Below are positions 24,165-33,963 of a stretch of 64,000 nt of DNA, piece after piece (the stretch's first letter is position 1; each line of letters starts with the position of its first letter). The DNA lies in contig NC_060252.1 in the NCBI RefSeq assembly GCF_921293095.1, positions 43,958,881 through 44,022,880 on the forward strand, in the 5' to 3' direction. Position numbers and translations under genes: made by a program. The stretch is from Ischnura elegans. Taxonomy: Eukaryota; Arthropoda; Insecta; Odonata; Coenagrionidae. The notes below the pieces were generated by a model, which was not told the origin of the DNA, did no database searches, and was given only the letters and a program-made list of their open reading frames with translations.

Positions 24165-25659
24165 GAGATTCTCCTCGGAACATTCATATTAACCCTTACA
24201 CTAGAAGATCCCTAACCCTAATTTCATTACTAACGGTGAAAATCTTCATTAAGTGCAGAGTAAAAAAGTTCCATTACGCGTACATCCGAATTCTGGTGTT
24301 ACCCTGCTGGATTGAAAGACTTCCGATTTCACTTCTCCTTCAATGATTTTTTATATTATTGATTTCAATAGTTTAGAACTATAGAAACACTGCTTGCCGT
24401 TTCTCGAACTTAAGCACGTATATAATTTGACCCTCACATTTTTTAATGAAGCCCAAATGGCATGATTTCATTAACATAATAATTGTTCACTCTATAAATA
24501 CTCAAATATTATAGAATTAAAATGAAATAACCTTGTTACATTCCTCAAACCGAACTTATACTCGGGTTATGATATCAAAATCTGCCAAAAAATCATTCAA
24601 ATTCAACATATAAAAAATATAGTAGAGCAAAAAATAAAGTTACAGCAACTTTTTAGAAAATGAGCTTGCAAACAAAGTTTCTTTATGCAGGGGTGTCAAA
24701 TTTTTGTCAAGTTTCCTGGAAGTTTGATTGCACGATCAGGAGCACTTGAAGCCCATAAATTGCGATAGACTTGTGCCTATACTAGATGCATTTTATTGGA
24801 TTTTTTATTAATAGTTCAAACAGACTGCACGTGGAACATGCAGTTTTAACGTGCTGTTTCTGTATTTTTCTTAGATTTTTAAGTTGTTTTGATTTATCAG
24901 CCCTGTGGAAGTTCATAGATTAAACGAAAAGTAAGCAAGGCTTCTCAATAATTAAAAAAATATATTAACAAATTAATAAAAAAAATGAAACAAATGCTTA
25001 TGAAAAGCTTTTACTAAAATATATATCATTCTCTTCTTCGCAAGTTTCGATTTTAACGGCTATCAAATTTCCAATCGAAAAGCGTAAGCGAAGAAGCAAA
25101 CTTTATTGTCGTAATCAGGGAATCAAACCTACGAGTCTTCAGATTTTGAAATTCCAACTTGATCGCGTGCTCAGAGGCCGAAAATAGTCCATGCATATCT
25201 TTACTCTGAAGGTTGAATGGAAGTACATTAGCATTTACGTTTTTTCGATGAACGATTAACCACTGTGCAGCGTTACATCAAGCGTGTAGACTGCAAAGCG
25301 GCTGCTCCTGAAGTGTAGCCCCTATCTTTTTTTTTTTTTCGTTTCAATGGACGATGGTAAGTTATTTTCGGCGCGCGACGCGCGTGATGAGCATAACCTT
25401 ACCCTGGCAACGCGGATGAGGTCCCTCTGACCCGAACCCTCTCCCCAAATAAACCCCGTCTTTTTTTTCTATACCTGCGTATCCTCCTATCTCCTTTTCC
25501 CTCTGATACTTCTCACCACACGAGGGATCGGGTTCGTGAGCAGCGCTGGTCATGACCACATCCTCCATCTACGCTCATACACTTGATCACGCTGACCTCC
25601 TATACTTTTTTTGCAGTAGCTTATAGAAGCACATAATTCCCAAGAATATTACAATAGAG
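24165..25659. other. no gene seen
   Basis: Strongly AT-rich from 24340 to 25080. A tRNA-like B-box remnant (ggtttgattccc on the minus strand near 25120-25131) is visible. A T13 run lies at 25328-25340. No gene is supported. Confidence 0.3.
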
Positions 25660-25760
25660 GATCTACATCTATATAATGCACTGCAAGCCACCTCTGGAGT
25701 GTTGGCAGCGGGTGATCAATTCCTAGCGTGCAACATGCAAGAGGAGTTCACATGCAGATC
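25660..25760 (-). mobile_element. LINE 3'-tail fragment
   Basis: ggatctacatctatataatg followed by gcaagccacctctggagtgt and a gtgatcaattcc block matches the 3' tails at 39093 (minus) and 54865 (plus). Confidence 0.5.
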
Positions 25761-27652
25761 ACACGGACATAAAAATGTTACGCATACTAACAAATTATTC
25801 TTCTACATTCATGCAAAGCCAAAAATCGCCAACTACTCATGAGGGCAATCTACCTATGTAGCTATTGAATGCAAAACATGTAGTTAGGAATGCTAGGAAA
25901 ATTATGAAACATCAAGGAATACATAAGTTAGTTAAGGTACTATACTACAGGTCAAATAACCTATTTCTAAGTACTAACGCTGCCGTTATAGTCTCCCAAC
26001 CATCGCGGAAAAAATGACGTTCCAAAACTATTTGTTCCACACCCTATCTCCTTTATTTTAAATCTATGATCTAATCTGGCGTAGTATTTTGGCGTTCGGG
26101 AGATAAGGCAAACTCAATCGGAAAATAAACAGCTCTTGAATTTGAAAGATTCATCCAGTCTGCCACCTGATAGGTTAGGAAAATTTAATTAATGTGTTGT
26201 CAACATTTAATTAGTAAATTTACGGGATTGCTTTTAGCTTCTCGCATTATAAACACAGATCAGTCCAAATTCATCGACGCCAATTGGCACCGTAAGGATG
26301 CATCAAATGGTACCGTGTGAGCCGTATTTTTAATGGAAAGCGCAGTAAATAAAGATCATTGTGAAACATGAAAATAGACATTTACATCTCCGATTAAATT
26401 TAAATAAACTGTGTTTATGAATTCATAAGCATGTATCTCTTGTATTTATTTTTGAATGCTAGTACGTTTCTAGGTAAGGGTTGAAACAACTATCTAAGTA
26501 ACTGGTTTCATTCCATGATTGCCCTGTTGAGGAATGACAATTTTTAGCATTTGTTTTTGGTATATCTCGATTACTTTGAACATTCGATAATTTTCGCTGA
26601 TGAACGACCCCTTGACAGTGCAATGACGGCTGATATGACCGTACGGGATGGACAACATTATTTAGCTTCTCGCAGCACATGAATACTTGCGTGACACCTG
26701 AAGGCTGTTTGGCAGGGAGAGAAAACCAGATACCCAAAGCAGTCAGAGGAAGGATTTAACGGTATGTAGACAGAAAAATTAATCAGATAATTGCAGAATA
26801 TAAATCGCCAAAAATTGAGAGTAGCCTCCTCTTTTTAATTGACTACCTGAATAATATCCCTCTTTTCCTATTTGGCAAGACCAACTGGAAAAACCAATCA
26901 ACTGCAGGTAAAAATAACTTTAATCACTCACATTATCAAGCGACTTACCGGCTATTTCCTTCTGAAGGCCCCAATTAGCTTAAAAACTATTCACAATTAA
27001 CTGAAAATTAACTGGAAAATTGATGTTATTAGAAAAATTGCTGCAATTCGTGGTAAAGTCAACTATTTCGCTAGTCCAAATTCAATTACGTGTTTTGGAG
27101 AGAATAGGGTTCGTGAGGTGAGAGTGAAGTCAAGCGAACATGGAAGTACTTGGTATAATTGCCAAGGAGATATTGAAAGAGATAGGATGAAGAAGAAGAA
27201 GAAAAAATAAGTGATTCGAAGGGGTAATGTAGGGCTAGGAAATGATAAAATTTGCAGTAGAGGGAAGGAAGTTGATTAAGCGAGATATTTTAATAGGAAG
27301 AATCGATCTAATTGATAGGGTACGAAAAGTTATGACTAATGGTGGGATAACTAGCAGTGGATAATTACCCCCATCCTATAGAGTTGCATAGTTATCCACG
27401 GGAAAGTACCCTTTGGGCCAGATCATAATATATCACTCCATAAATAGACATCCTATATAAGGGTATTTATATTTTACGAACAATAGAGCACAGATAAATA
27501 ATTTTGATACTATACCAGAGTTATCAAAACTGACTTTCAATGTATGATAAGTTAAAAAAAATATGTCATTCGTGAAAGATATTGCCCCCTCTTAGGATCC
27601 CTAAATACTCGACTCGCATTTCCCTACCTCCCGCATTTTAAGTCAGACTTTG
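25761..27652. other. no gene seen
   Basis: AT-rich unique sequence with a (gaa)n-like run at 27190-27208. The longest ORF (92 codons, minus, 26459-26737) is unrecognised. Confidence 0.3.
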
Positions 27653-27660
27653 GTTGGTTA

Positions 27661-28173
27661 CAGTGGCGGATCCAGAGAGGATCTGTAGGAGGGGGGCATA
27701 GTCACCTGATGGGTATTCAATGTACACTTGATGGTATTTGGTTCAGACTTCGCACAGCGGGCTTAGATCGAAAAAAGCTGGCCGAAAATCACTGCAGTCC
27801 TGAGCACGGATTAGTAACGAATATTTTTGCGATTTGCGTATTTAAAAGATTCGATAAAATTTATTTCGGTTGATGCAGCACACAATATTGTTTAGGAGAC
27901 TAATAGATATTAAAAATATGTGTGGAAATATGTATGGAAAAGTGATGCGGGAACCATAGTTAGCAAGGGCAATTCGAAATTTTGATTCGGGAATAATTGG
28001 AGAAAGATAGGATTTCTTCCATTGTTCGCAACTTAAAAGCTATCAAATAGCTGCGAATAAGGTAAATGATGATTAAAAATTGGTATTAGGTCTTTAAAAT
28101 TTACTTATTAAAAGCGCGCTCACTACTGCTGCCCCACATAGCCCTCCTTGTCCCTATCCTATATCCGCCACTG
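27661..28173. mobile_element. hAT-type MITE (513 bp), perfect 8 bp duplication
   Basis: It begins CAGTGGCGGATCCAG and ends ATATCCGCCACTG, inverted ends of the hAT CAGTGGCGGA class. gttggtta at 27653-27660 and 28174-28181 is a perfect 8 bp target duplication. No transposase is encoded. Confidence 0.9.
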
Positions 28174-28357
28174 GTTGGTTACAATTCATAATTATCGCAT
28201 GTATAATGGAGCAGTTGAATTTTTATATTTTGGGTGTAGACACGCGTGATAACCAGAGAATTTCTTCTCATTTAAATGTTCTATAGCTTTTCACATCACA
28301 ACATACTACAAAGTCTATAACGAAGAATTATTTTCTAAGCTGATCTAACTGGTAGAT

Positions 28358-28494
28358 CATAATTCACAGTGTCCGGCGATATATGGTGGAAATGTTTAAT
28401 GTTCATGATGATAAAATAAAATAAAATGGTTAATTTCCACACACTTTTTTTTTTTAACATTTCCACCATATATCGCCGGACACTGTGAATTATG
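28358..28494. repeat. 39 bp perfect inverted repeat at PLE 5' end
   Basis: 28358-28396 is the exact reverse complement of 28456-28494, with a 59-base loop containing the inverted element terminus and an 11-base T run. The first four bases overlap the left target duplication, so four bases of the arm may be chance. The structure is the junction between the inverted 5' segment and the sense ORF. Confidence 0.9.
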
Positions 28495-30893
28495 TTCGTA
28501 ATGCCAGTAAGGCAGAAAAGGCGAAGTTATTTTTTAAGCTTTCCATCAAATACCGTTTAGCCTGTCTAAATGCCTACTTCAATAACCAGTGCCTCAAGTT
28601 ACGTGTGACTCCAAGATACATCAGCCTGAGGAGCTCATCTACATCGAAACCGGCCATGGAAGCCGTTGAAGCGGCCAAGAAGATCTGGATACGCCGAGAA
28701 CTGAAATGCTGGTTTGGAATTCGAGACGCACTATCACACTATCTATATTATCTCCACATCGATCTAGTGGCTTCACTCAGTTATTGTGAATGGATCGTAT
28801 TCTACGAATTGGTGAGGTCCAGGGTCAGAGTGATCAGTGATCAGAAACAAAACACGGTGAGGAAGAAGCTTGCTTCTTTATGGGCTTCTCAGAATGGTGC
28901 TCCCAGACCAAACGCCTTAACCCCTCCTAACACTGCCCACAGTGATGTGTCCTTTTACCCGCGAGTGGTTAACTTATCAAATCATTCGTTCTCGGAAGCA
29001 GAAATGGGTCTTCTTAACAAAGGACTCAAATTTGCTCCTCAGCTACCCCTTTTCCGCTCTTCCCTGATCAACCTGGCTGCAGACCTCGACAGTGCCTTAA
29101 AAAACGACACAGGGAGGAAACAGCTGGCTGCCGACACGATATCCCGTGCTTTCCAACGGGGTGTCCATCGAGGGACTACATCGTTCCAGCAGATATTCCG
29201 CAGGATCAAGACTGCAACCACAGAAGCGGACCTGGTGTTTTGCAAAGCGGACAAAGGCAATAGTATTGTGATTTTAAATAAGGCCGATTACATTGCTAAA
29301 TGTGACGATTTCTTGAAAGGACATGATTTTGCTAAGTTAAAGTCAGACCCCACGACCAAATTTCAAAGGCAACTCAAAATTAACCTAAGTAATTGCACTA
29401 AATTATTTACCGCGTTAGAGAAATGGCGACTAATCAACATGAATCCGCTGCCACCGAGGTTTTACGGTCTTCCGAAAACCCACAAAGATAATATTCCAAT
29501 TAGACCTGTTGTCTCTCATGTCACGGCTCCCTCATATAAGCTAGCGGTTAAGTTGAACTTATTAATTAGACAGTACTCTAATTTCAAACCAAAATATAGC
29601 ATAAAAAACTCTGTTGAACTAGCCGAGAAACTTTCTAATATAATTCTTCCTGCTAATGGCAAACTAATATCCTTTGATGTCACGAATTTGTTCACTTCTG
29701 TCCCTGCCTCAGAAGCCTCTAACTTGACTCTGGAGCTAATTAAAAATTCTAACTGTGACCCGATGGTTCAGGAAGAGATTAAAAATCTTTTAACGTTATG
29801 CACCTCACAGAATTATTTTCTGTACAACGGTAATTACTATATTCAGACGTCTGGCCTCGCCATGGGTTCACCTTTATCCCCTATTTTAGCTGAAGTATTT
29901 ATGAATCATCTAGAGATAAAATTATTTAAATCCAATCACCCCCTTCTTTCTAACCTCGTCTACTGGTTTAGATACGTAGACGACATTTTATGTTTATGGA
30001 CGGGCACTAAAAGACAGTTAGACAATTTTAAAAAGTTTTTAAATTCATTACATGACAATATCGATTTTAAGATGGAATATGGGGGCGATAATATTGACTT
30101 TTTAGATTTAAATATATCAATTGTTAATGACCATCATGATTTTTGTATTTTTAGAAAAAAGACTTTTACCGACACCATTATCCCTAATGACTCTTGTCAC
30201 CACATTTCTCATAAATTTGCTGCTTTGAGGTGCATGACAAATAGGATACTCAAAATTCCCCTGTCTATTCCCAAATTTGAAAAGGAGTTGCAGACTATCA
30301 AAACTATAGCTATCCGTAATGGCTTCAACTCTTCATGTATTGACAAGCTGCTGGAGCGCTCAAGATCCAAGAAAGCCACACAGTCACTAACCTCTCTGTC
30401 ATTTCAGAGCAATTCACCTTCCCGTTGGGTAAAACTGCCATTTGTAGGCAAATTGTCATACAATCTAAAGAAAATAATTCCCAAAGACAAAGCTAGAGTC
30501 GCCTTCTATACCCCGGCAACATTGGAGAAACGATTGTGTAACTCTAAGGACATGTACAACCAAGAAAACAAAAGTGGTGTATATTTGTTGAAGTGTAATA
30601 ACTGTGATATTTGTTATGTAGGACAAACTGGGAGAAGATTTAAAGATCGTGTGATTGAACACAGGAATAGTTTTATTAATAATGACGAAAAATCATGTTT
30701 TGCTAAACATTTGAATCATTGTAAACATTTTAGTAACTTTGATTTTGATATTTTACATTACATAGACAAAGGGCAAAAGCTGGACTTTTACGAGAAATAT
30801 GAAATTGTTAATAGCCCGCATAATCTTTGTAACGACGAAGTGTATTTTACCCAATCGCCTCTTTTATCCCTGAAAATTCCTGCCCGCTCTTAG
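28485..30893 (+). CDS. Penelope-like reverse transcriptase with GIY-YIG endonuclease
   Basis: This encodes the replication protein of the PLE: reverse transcriptase plus a GIY-YIG nuclease that nicks the target. In residues counted from 28485: an N-terminal region with the PLE motif DKG at 256-258; reverse transcriptase with FYGLPKTHK at 326-334, first catalytic Asp in SFDVTNLF at 398, GLAMGSPLSP at 457-466 and the YVDD box at 497-500; then GIY-YIG with GVY at 698-700, YVG at 711-713, Arg 717-718 and a likely catalytic Glu at 770. Cys 704, 707 and 710 lie between GVY and YVG, matching the CCHH zinc motif of PLE nucleases. The 802-codon frame is intact. 28485 is GTG; the frame is open from 28458 and the first ATG is at 28656 (residue 58). 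The native ATG survives only in the inverted segment (28404-28406), so this copy lacks its own start unless in tandem. Confidence 0.95.
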   Translation: MNYVRNASKAEKAKLFFKLSIKYRLACLNAYFNNQCLKLRVTPRYISLRSSSTSKPAMEAVEAAKKIWIRRELKCWFGIRDALSHYLYYLHIDLVASLSYCEWIVFYELVRSRVRVISDQKQNTVRKKLASLWASQNGAPRPNALTPPNTAHSDVSFYPRVVNLSNHSFSEAEMGLLNKGLKFAPQLPLFRSSLINLAADLDSALKNDTGRKQLAADTISRAFQRGVHRGTTSFQQIFRRIKTATTEADLVFCKADKGNSIVILNKADYIAKCDDFLKGHDFAKLKSDPTTKFQRQLKINLSNCTKLFTALEKWRLINMNPLPPRFYGLPKTHKDNIPIRPVVSHVTAPSYKLAVKLNLLIRQYSNFKPKYSIKNSVELAEKLSNIILPANGKLISFDVTNLFTSVPASEASNLTLELIKNSNCDPMVQEEIKNLLTLCTSQNYFLYNGNYYIQTSGLAMGSPLSPILAEVFMNHLEIKLFKSNHPLLSNLVYWFRYVDDILCLWTGTKRQLDNFKKFLNSLHDNIDFKMEYGGDNIDFLDLNISIVNDHHDFCIFRKKTFTDTIIPNDSCHHISHKFAALRCMTNRILKIPLSIPKFEKELQTIKTIAIRNGFNSSCIDKLLERSRSKKATQSLTSLSFQSNSPSRWVKLPFVGKLSYNLKKIIPKDKARVAFYTPATLEKRLCNSKDMYNQENKSGVYLLKCNNCDICYVGQTGRRFKDRVIEHRNSFINNDEKSCFAKHLNHCKHFSNFDFDILHYIDKGQKLDFYEKYEIVNSPHNLCNDEVYFTQSPLLSLKIPARS

Positions 30894-31131
30894 ATGTTTT
30901 TAATCTCTGACCTTCGCCAACACCCGCTCTTCTCCTGGTTGTCATGACTTCTCTTCCTTCCTCACCGATTCACTAATTTACGTAATCCCTATTCCCAACC
31001 CCTCCTCCAAAGACCTTCCTTATTGCGCTCCTTTAGTCAAACTGCCCCCCCCCCTCCCTTGCTAGCCTTTCCACCCCACCTTTCCCCCGCTGGACGGTAT
31101 ATATAGACCTTGGGAAGCCAAAATGGGTACC

Positions 31132-31163
31132 TTGATAATGACACTACGTGTCGAAACCGGGTC
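31132..31163 (+). ncRNA. hammerhead-ribozyme-like motif of the PLE
   Basis: Order: TTGATAA (5 of 7 to CUGANGA), stem II gacac/gtgtc with loop tac (31141-31152 region), GAAAC at 31153-31157, a short ccgg stem III, then GTC at 31161-31163. Upstream tacc (31128-31131) can pair with ggta (31164-31167) as stem I directly at the expected place. This gives the three-stem hammerhead topology. The A in place of the second conserved G of box 1 (TTGATAA) is a concern for activity. Confidence 0.55.
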
Positions 31164-31235
31164 GGTAGTTCGTTAATAAAAAAAGTGTGTGGAAATTAAC
31201 CATTTTATTTTATTTTATCATCATGGTAGATCATA

Positions 31236-31754
31236 TCATTCTAAAACACACATCGAATTATATAACATCTAATAATATCACTCTGTGGTTCAAACTGAGG
31301 GTTGGATCTTATAGGTGAGGGTAGAGCTCACCCCAGACATCCAAATCGTACGAGTATCTCACATTCAAAGTAGGATACATAGTACCTTTCCGAGGACCAA
31401 CACGCACTTAGAAAATTTTATGTAGGATTTTACAAAGTCTTCAACCGGAATTTGAGAAAGGGATCCTTCGATCAACGTCCAAGCTAGCAACCAACTTGGT
31501 CACCACGCTCACCAAATCTAATAGTAATAATAATAATTTTATGAAAAACTTTATTTTATGAATCGGAGAAAAGGCTTATATTTTAGACGATTACAATAGC
31601 TCGGATTGTAACTAAAATATCGTATACAAACATATTTTATTTGTAAGAGGATTCTAATGAGCTGCTTAAAATTTCTAGACTTATGACTTGGAGTAAAACT
31701 TATTATATTAAGTGCTTTCATACTGAGAACATTAAGAAGTACTTCGGAACCTAC
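31236..31754. other. no gene seen
   Basis: Unique sequence 3' of the PLE with no repeats or ORFs of note. The minus-strand frame of the next entry runs on into this region (to 31551) but loses coding character. Confidence 0.3.
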
Positions 31755-31930
31755 TCGAAGTGCCCATGATTCAGTTGCCTTCGCTTGGGCATCAATATTT
31801 CCAAAGTACTTTTCGGGTAACCAATGCAGTTCACATCGCAGTTTGGAAGCACGCAGCTGCACTTCTAGGAACTTCTTGGGGTGAATTTTTCCACCGCAGT
31901 ATATATAATTCCTCCGCCAAGTCATATAAA
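31755..31930 (-). CDS. candidate internal exon of an unidentified host gene
   Basis: On the minus strand a T-rich tract ending ttttttacag (31931-31940) makes a strong splice acceptor before 31930. The frame then reads YMTWRRNYIYCGGKIHPKKF, followed by segments EVQLRASKLRCELHWLPEKY and DAQAKATESWALR, a mixed composition unlike the surrounding AT-rich DNA. A GTAGGT at 31749-31754 could be the donor, although the base before it is A. The frame stays open to 31551 but looks non-coding after about VGSEVLLNVLS. I do not recognise the protein; a transposon origin is not excluded. Confidence 0.4.
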
Positions 31931-31958
31931 CTGTAAAAAAAAATTCATGAGCACACAC

Positions 31959-33590
31959 GAAAATGGGAAAAGAATGCTAAATACATTCGATGCATTATTT
32001 TTAACTCAGGATTAATCGACGTCATGGTTATTTACTGGCATTTTCGTAAGTTATGCCTAAACAAATAACATTTTTTGGGACAGGAAACGGAAAGGTCATA
32101 CATAATATGATTATATTTTTTTTCTTTTGCCTATATGATTCATTCTGTAGTCTTCTTTACATAATTTTCCGGTTCCCCTTTTAATGATATTTTACTTATG
32201 ACGTTAGTATAGGTTAAACGCATACTTAAACGAATTTTTTAAAGGTTATTTCCACATACATAGCTCATTTTTTTTGTGCATAATTTAATTTATTAATTCT
32301 ATAGCTTAGAAAGTAGTTAGAAGGATATATCACGGCAAGAACAGCGAAACGATAAAATAATATTTTTAAAAGTCATTCTATGCATTTTAGACCGAGGAAA
32401 ATTGAGTGTAAATGAATCAATCAATTATTCATGACATGTAAATTTACTACAAGCAGCTCATTTGAATGATCTTACAAATAGAATACATGTATAGGATATT
32501 TTAAATACAGTTTGAACTATTGTAATTACCTATTTTTTTTAAAGATTACATGTCAACTGCCTTTTCCCTACTATGAATGAAGGAAGTTCAAATGAAAGGT
32601 TTGAGTAAAGAACATTTAAACCTCTCATCTGGTAAAAAATGTATGATTAATGAATAAAACGCACAGCACTTTGCATGCACTGGGTAAAAAGATCTTCAAA
32701 CATTGTCAGAACTAGCTTTACCGGATACGGAATCTTCAGACCCATGCGAAGGAATTCGAAGAACGTGTATCAAAGAATGTTGTAGATGGCGAAGGCAGAG
32801 GAACTAGATTGTAAATGATTTTTGTTAGTAATAATTGAGGGATTTTGTCTGAGCCATTAATGTCGCTAACTAATGGGAGCTTGTAAGAGCAGGTTGAGTA
32901 ACTTGAATATATTATAATTTATATTTAAATTCTTGCATTTAGATAGCAGCTGGTAAATAGCCCAATTAGGAAAATATAATTAATTATATCATCCTAGTAA
33001 CATTTTTGCCAACCCAAAAATAGCTAGTAAATATTCAGTTTTAGTTGCCTCTAACAACTATGCATGATTTCCCAGGAAGTAGAGCATCAATTAATTGATC
33101 TATTTTTGTGTTTGAGATAGAATTCATTACGTTCTATTAAAGATAATTACGTTTTCACCACCATTTTTCCTTTCTTTATGATTACATGTTAACAATAGCT
33201 TCGAAACGTATTTTATGCTAATTTATTCATTTTTTATATTTAGGCTAAAACTATATCAAAAGACAAAGTTTCTTACAATTAGTTATTACATTTCGGGTAA
33301 TTCGTGTCGTAATGAGACATTAATGCGTAACAAAAGGAATGGAGATGTTAGCATATCATCGCATCAATGGATAATTTAGGCGGTTTATTTATTTTAAACA
33401 TGTGATATGAACTACAATTATATTTTTAAAAACTAAAATTTGAATGCTTCGCAACTTAAACTTTTCCGCAATATTTAGGTGTACTTACGTTTATACTTGG
33501 TACACACACTTTTATTTACGCAAAATCCACATAATTACAACATCCATACACTAAAATATTGCCATATCGCTACAGTGATGTATGAGATAT
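31959..33590. other. no gene seen
   Basis: Very AT-rich unique sequence. No terminal repeats, RNA genes or long ORFs were found. Confidence 0.3.
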
Positions 33591-33963
33591 TATGGTGGTT
33601 TTTTTGTTGATCAGAATATTGTGAATAACAACACTCAAATGTTTCTTTCAATAAAATCTACGATTAAGAAGACCTGGCATGACATTCTTGAACTATTTCT
33701 CTCGACTGCTTCCATAAAATTAATAAATTTTGCAAAATATTTTATCCCAAATTGCAAAATATTTTATTTTATTTATTTATGGTGGTTTTATAAAAATAAT
33801 GCTGTATGTGCTTTTATGCATCTTTTGTTTGTTCGATTGTTGTGAATGTCAACACTCACATGTTTCTCTCAATAAAACCTACGATTCAGATGACCAGATC
33901 ACCATGACATTCGTGTACTCTTAACTCTCAGCAGATTCTATAAAATTGACGAATTTTGAAAAA
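33591..33963 (+). repeat. local duplication, two diverged copies
   Basis: Copy 1 (33591-33738) and copy 2 (33779-33963) share tatggtggttt, a gttcgattgttgtgaat-type block, caacactca, atgtttct, caataaaa.ctacgatt, catgacattc and ataaaatt. Copy 2 carries about 35 extra bases near its start. A run of tgcaaaatattttat units lies between the copies. Confidence 0.7.

Larger units (their letters stand above)
28362..31223 (+). mobile_element. Penelope-like element (PLE), near full length, 2862 bp
   Basis: tggtagatcata (28350-28361 and 31224-31235) is a perfect 12 bp target duplication. From left to right it holds an inverted segment (28362-28455) that is the reverse complement of the element's 3' end plus the first 15 codons of the ORF, then the sense ORF, then a 3' region with a C-rich tract and a hammerhead-like motif. 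The last 46 bases (31178-31223) are the inverted copy of 28406-28451. Inverted partial terminal repeats, 12-15 bp duplications, a GIY-YIG nuclease and hammerheads are known hallmarks of PLEs. The perfect duplication and open ORF suggest recent insertion. Confidence 0.95.

Noticed and set aside
25110..25190. tRNA-like B box (ggtttgattccc, minus)
   Set aside because: No matching A box or stems; only a possible relic.
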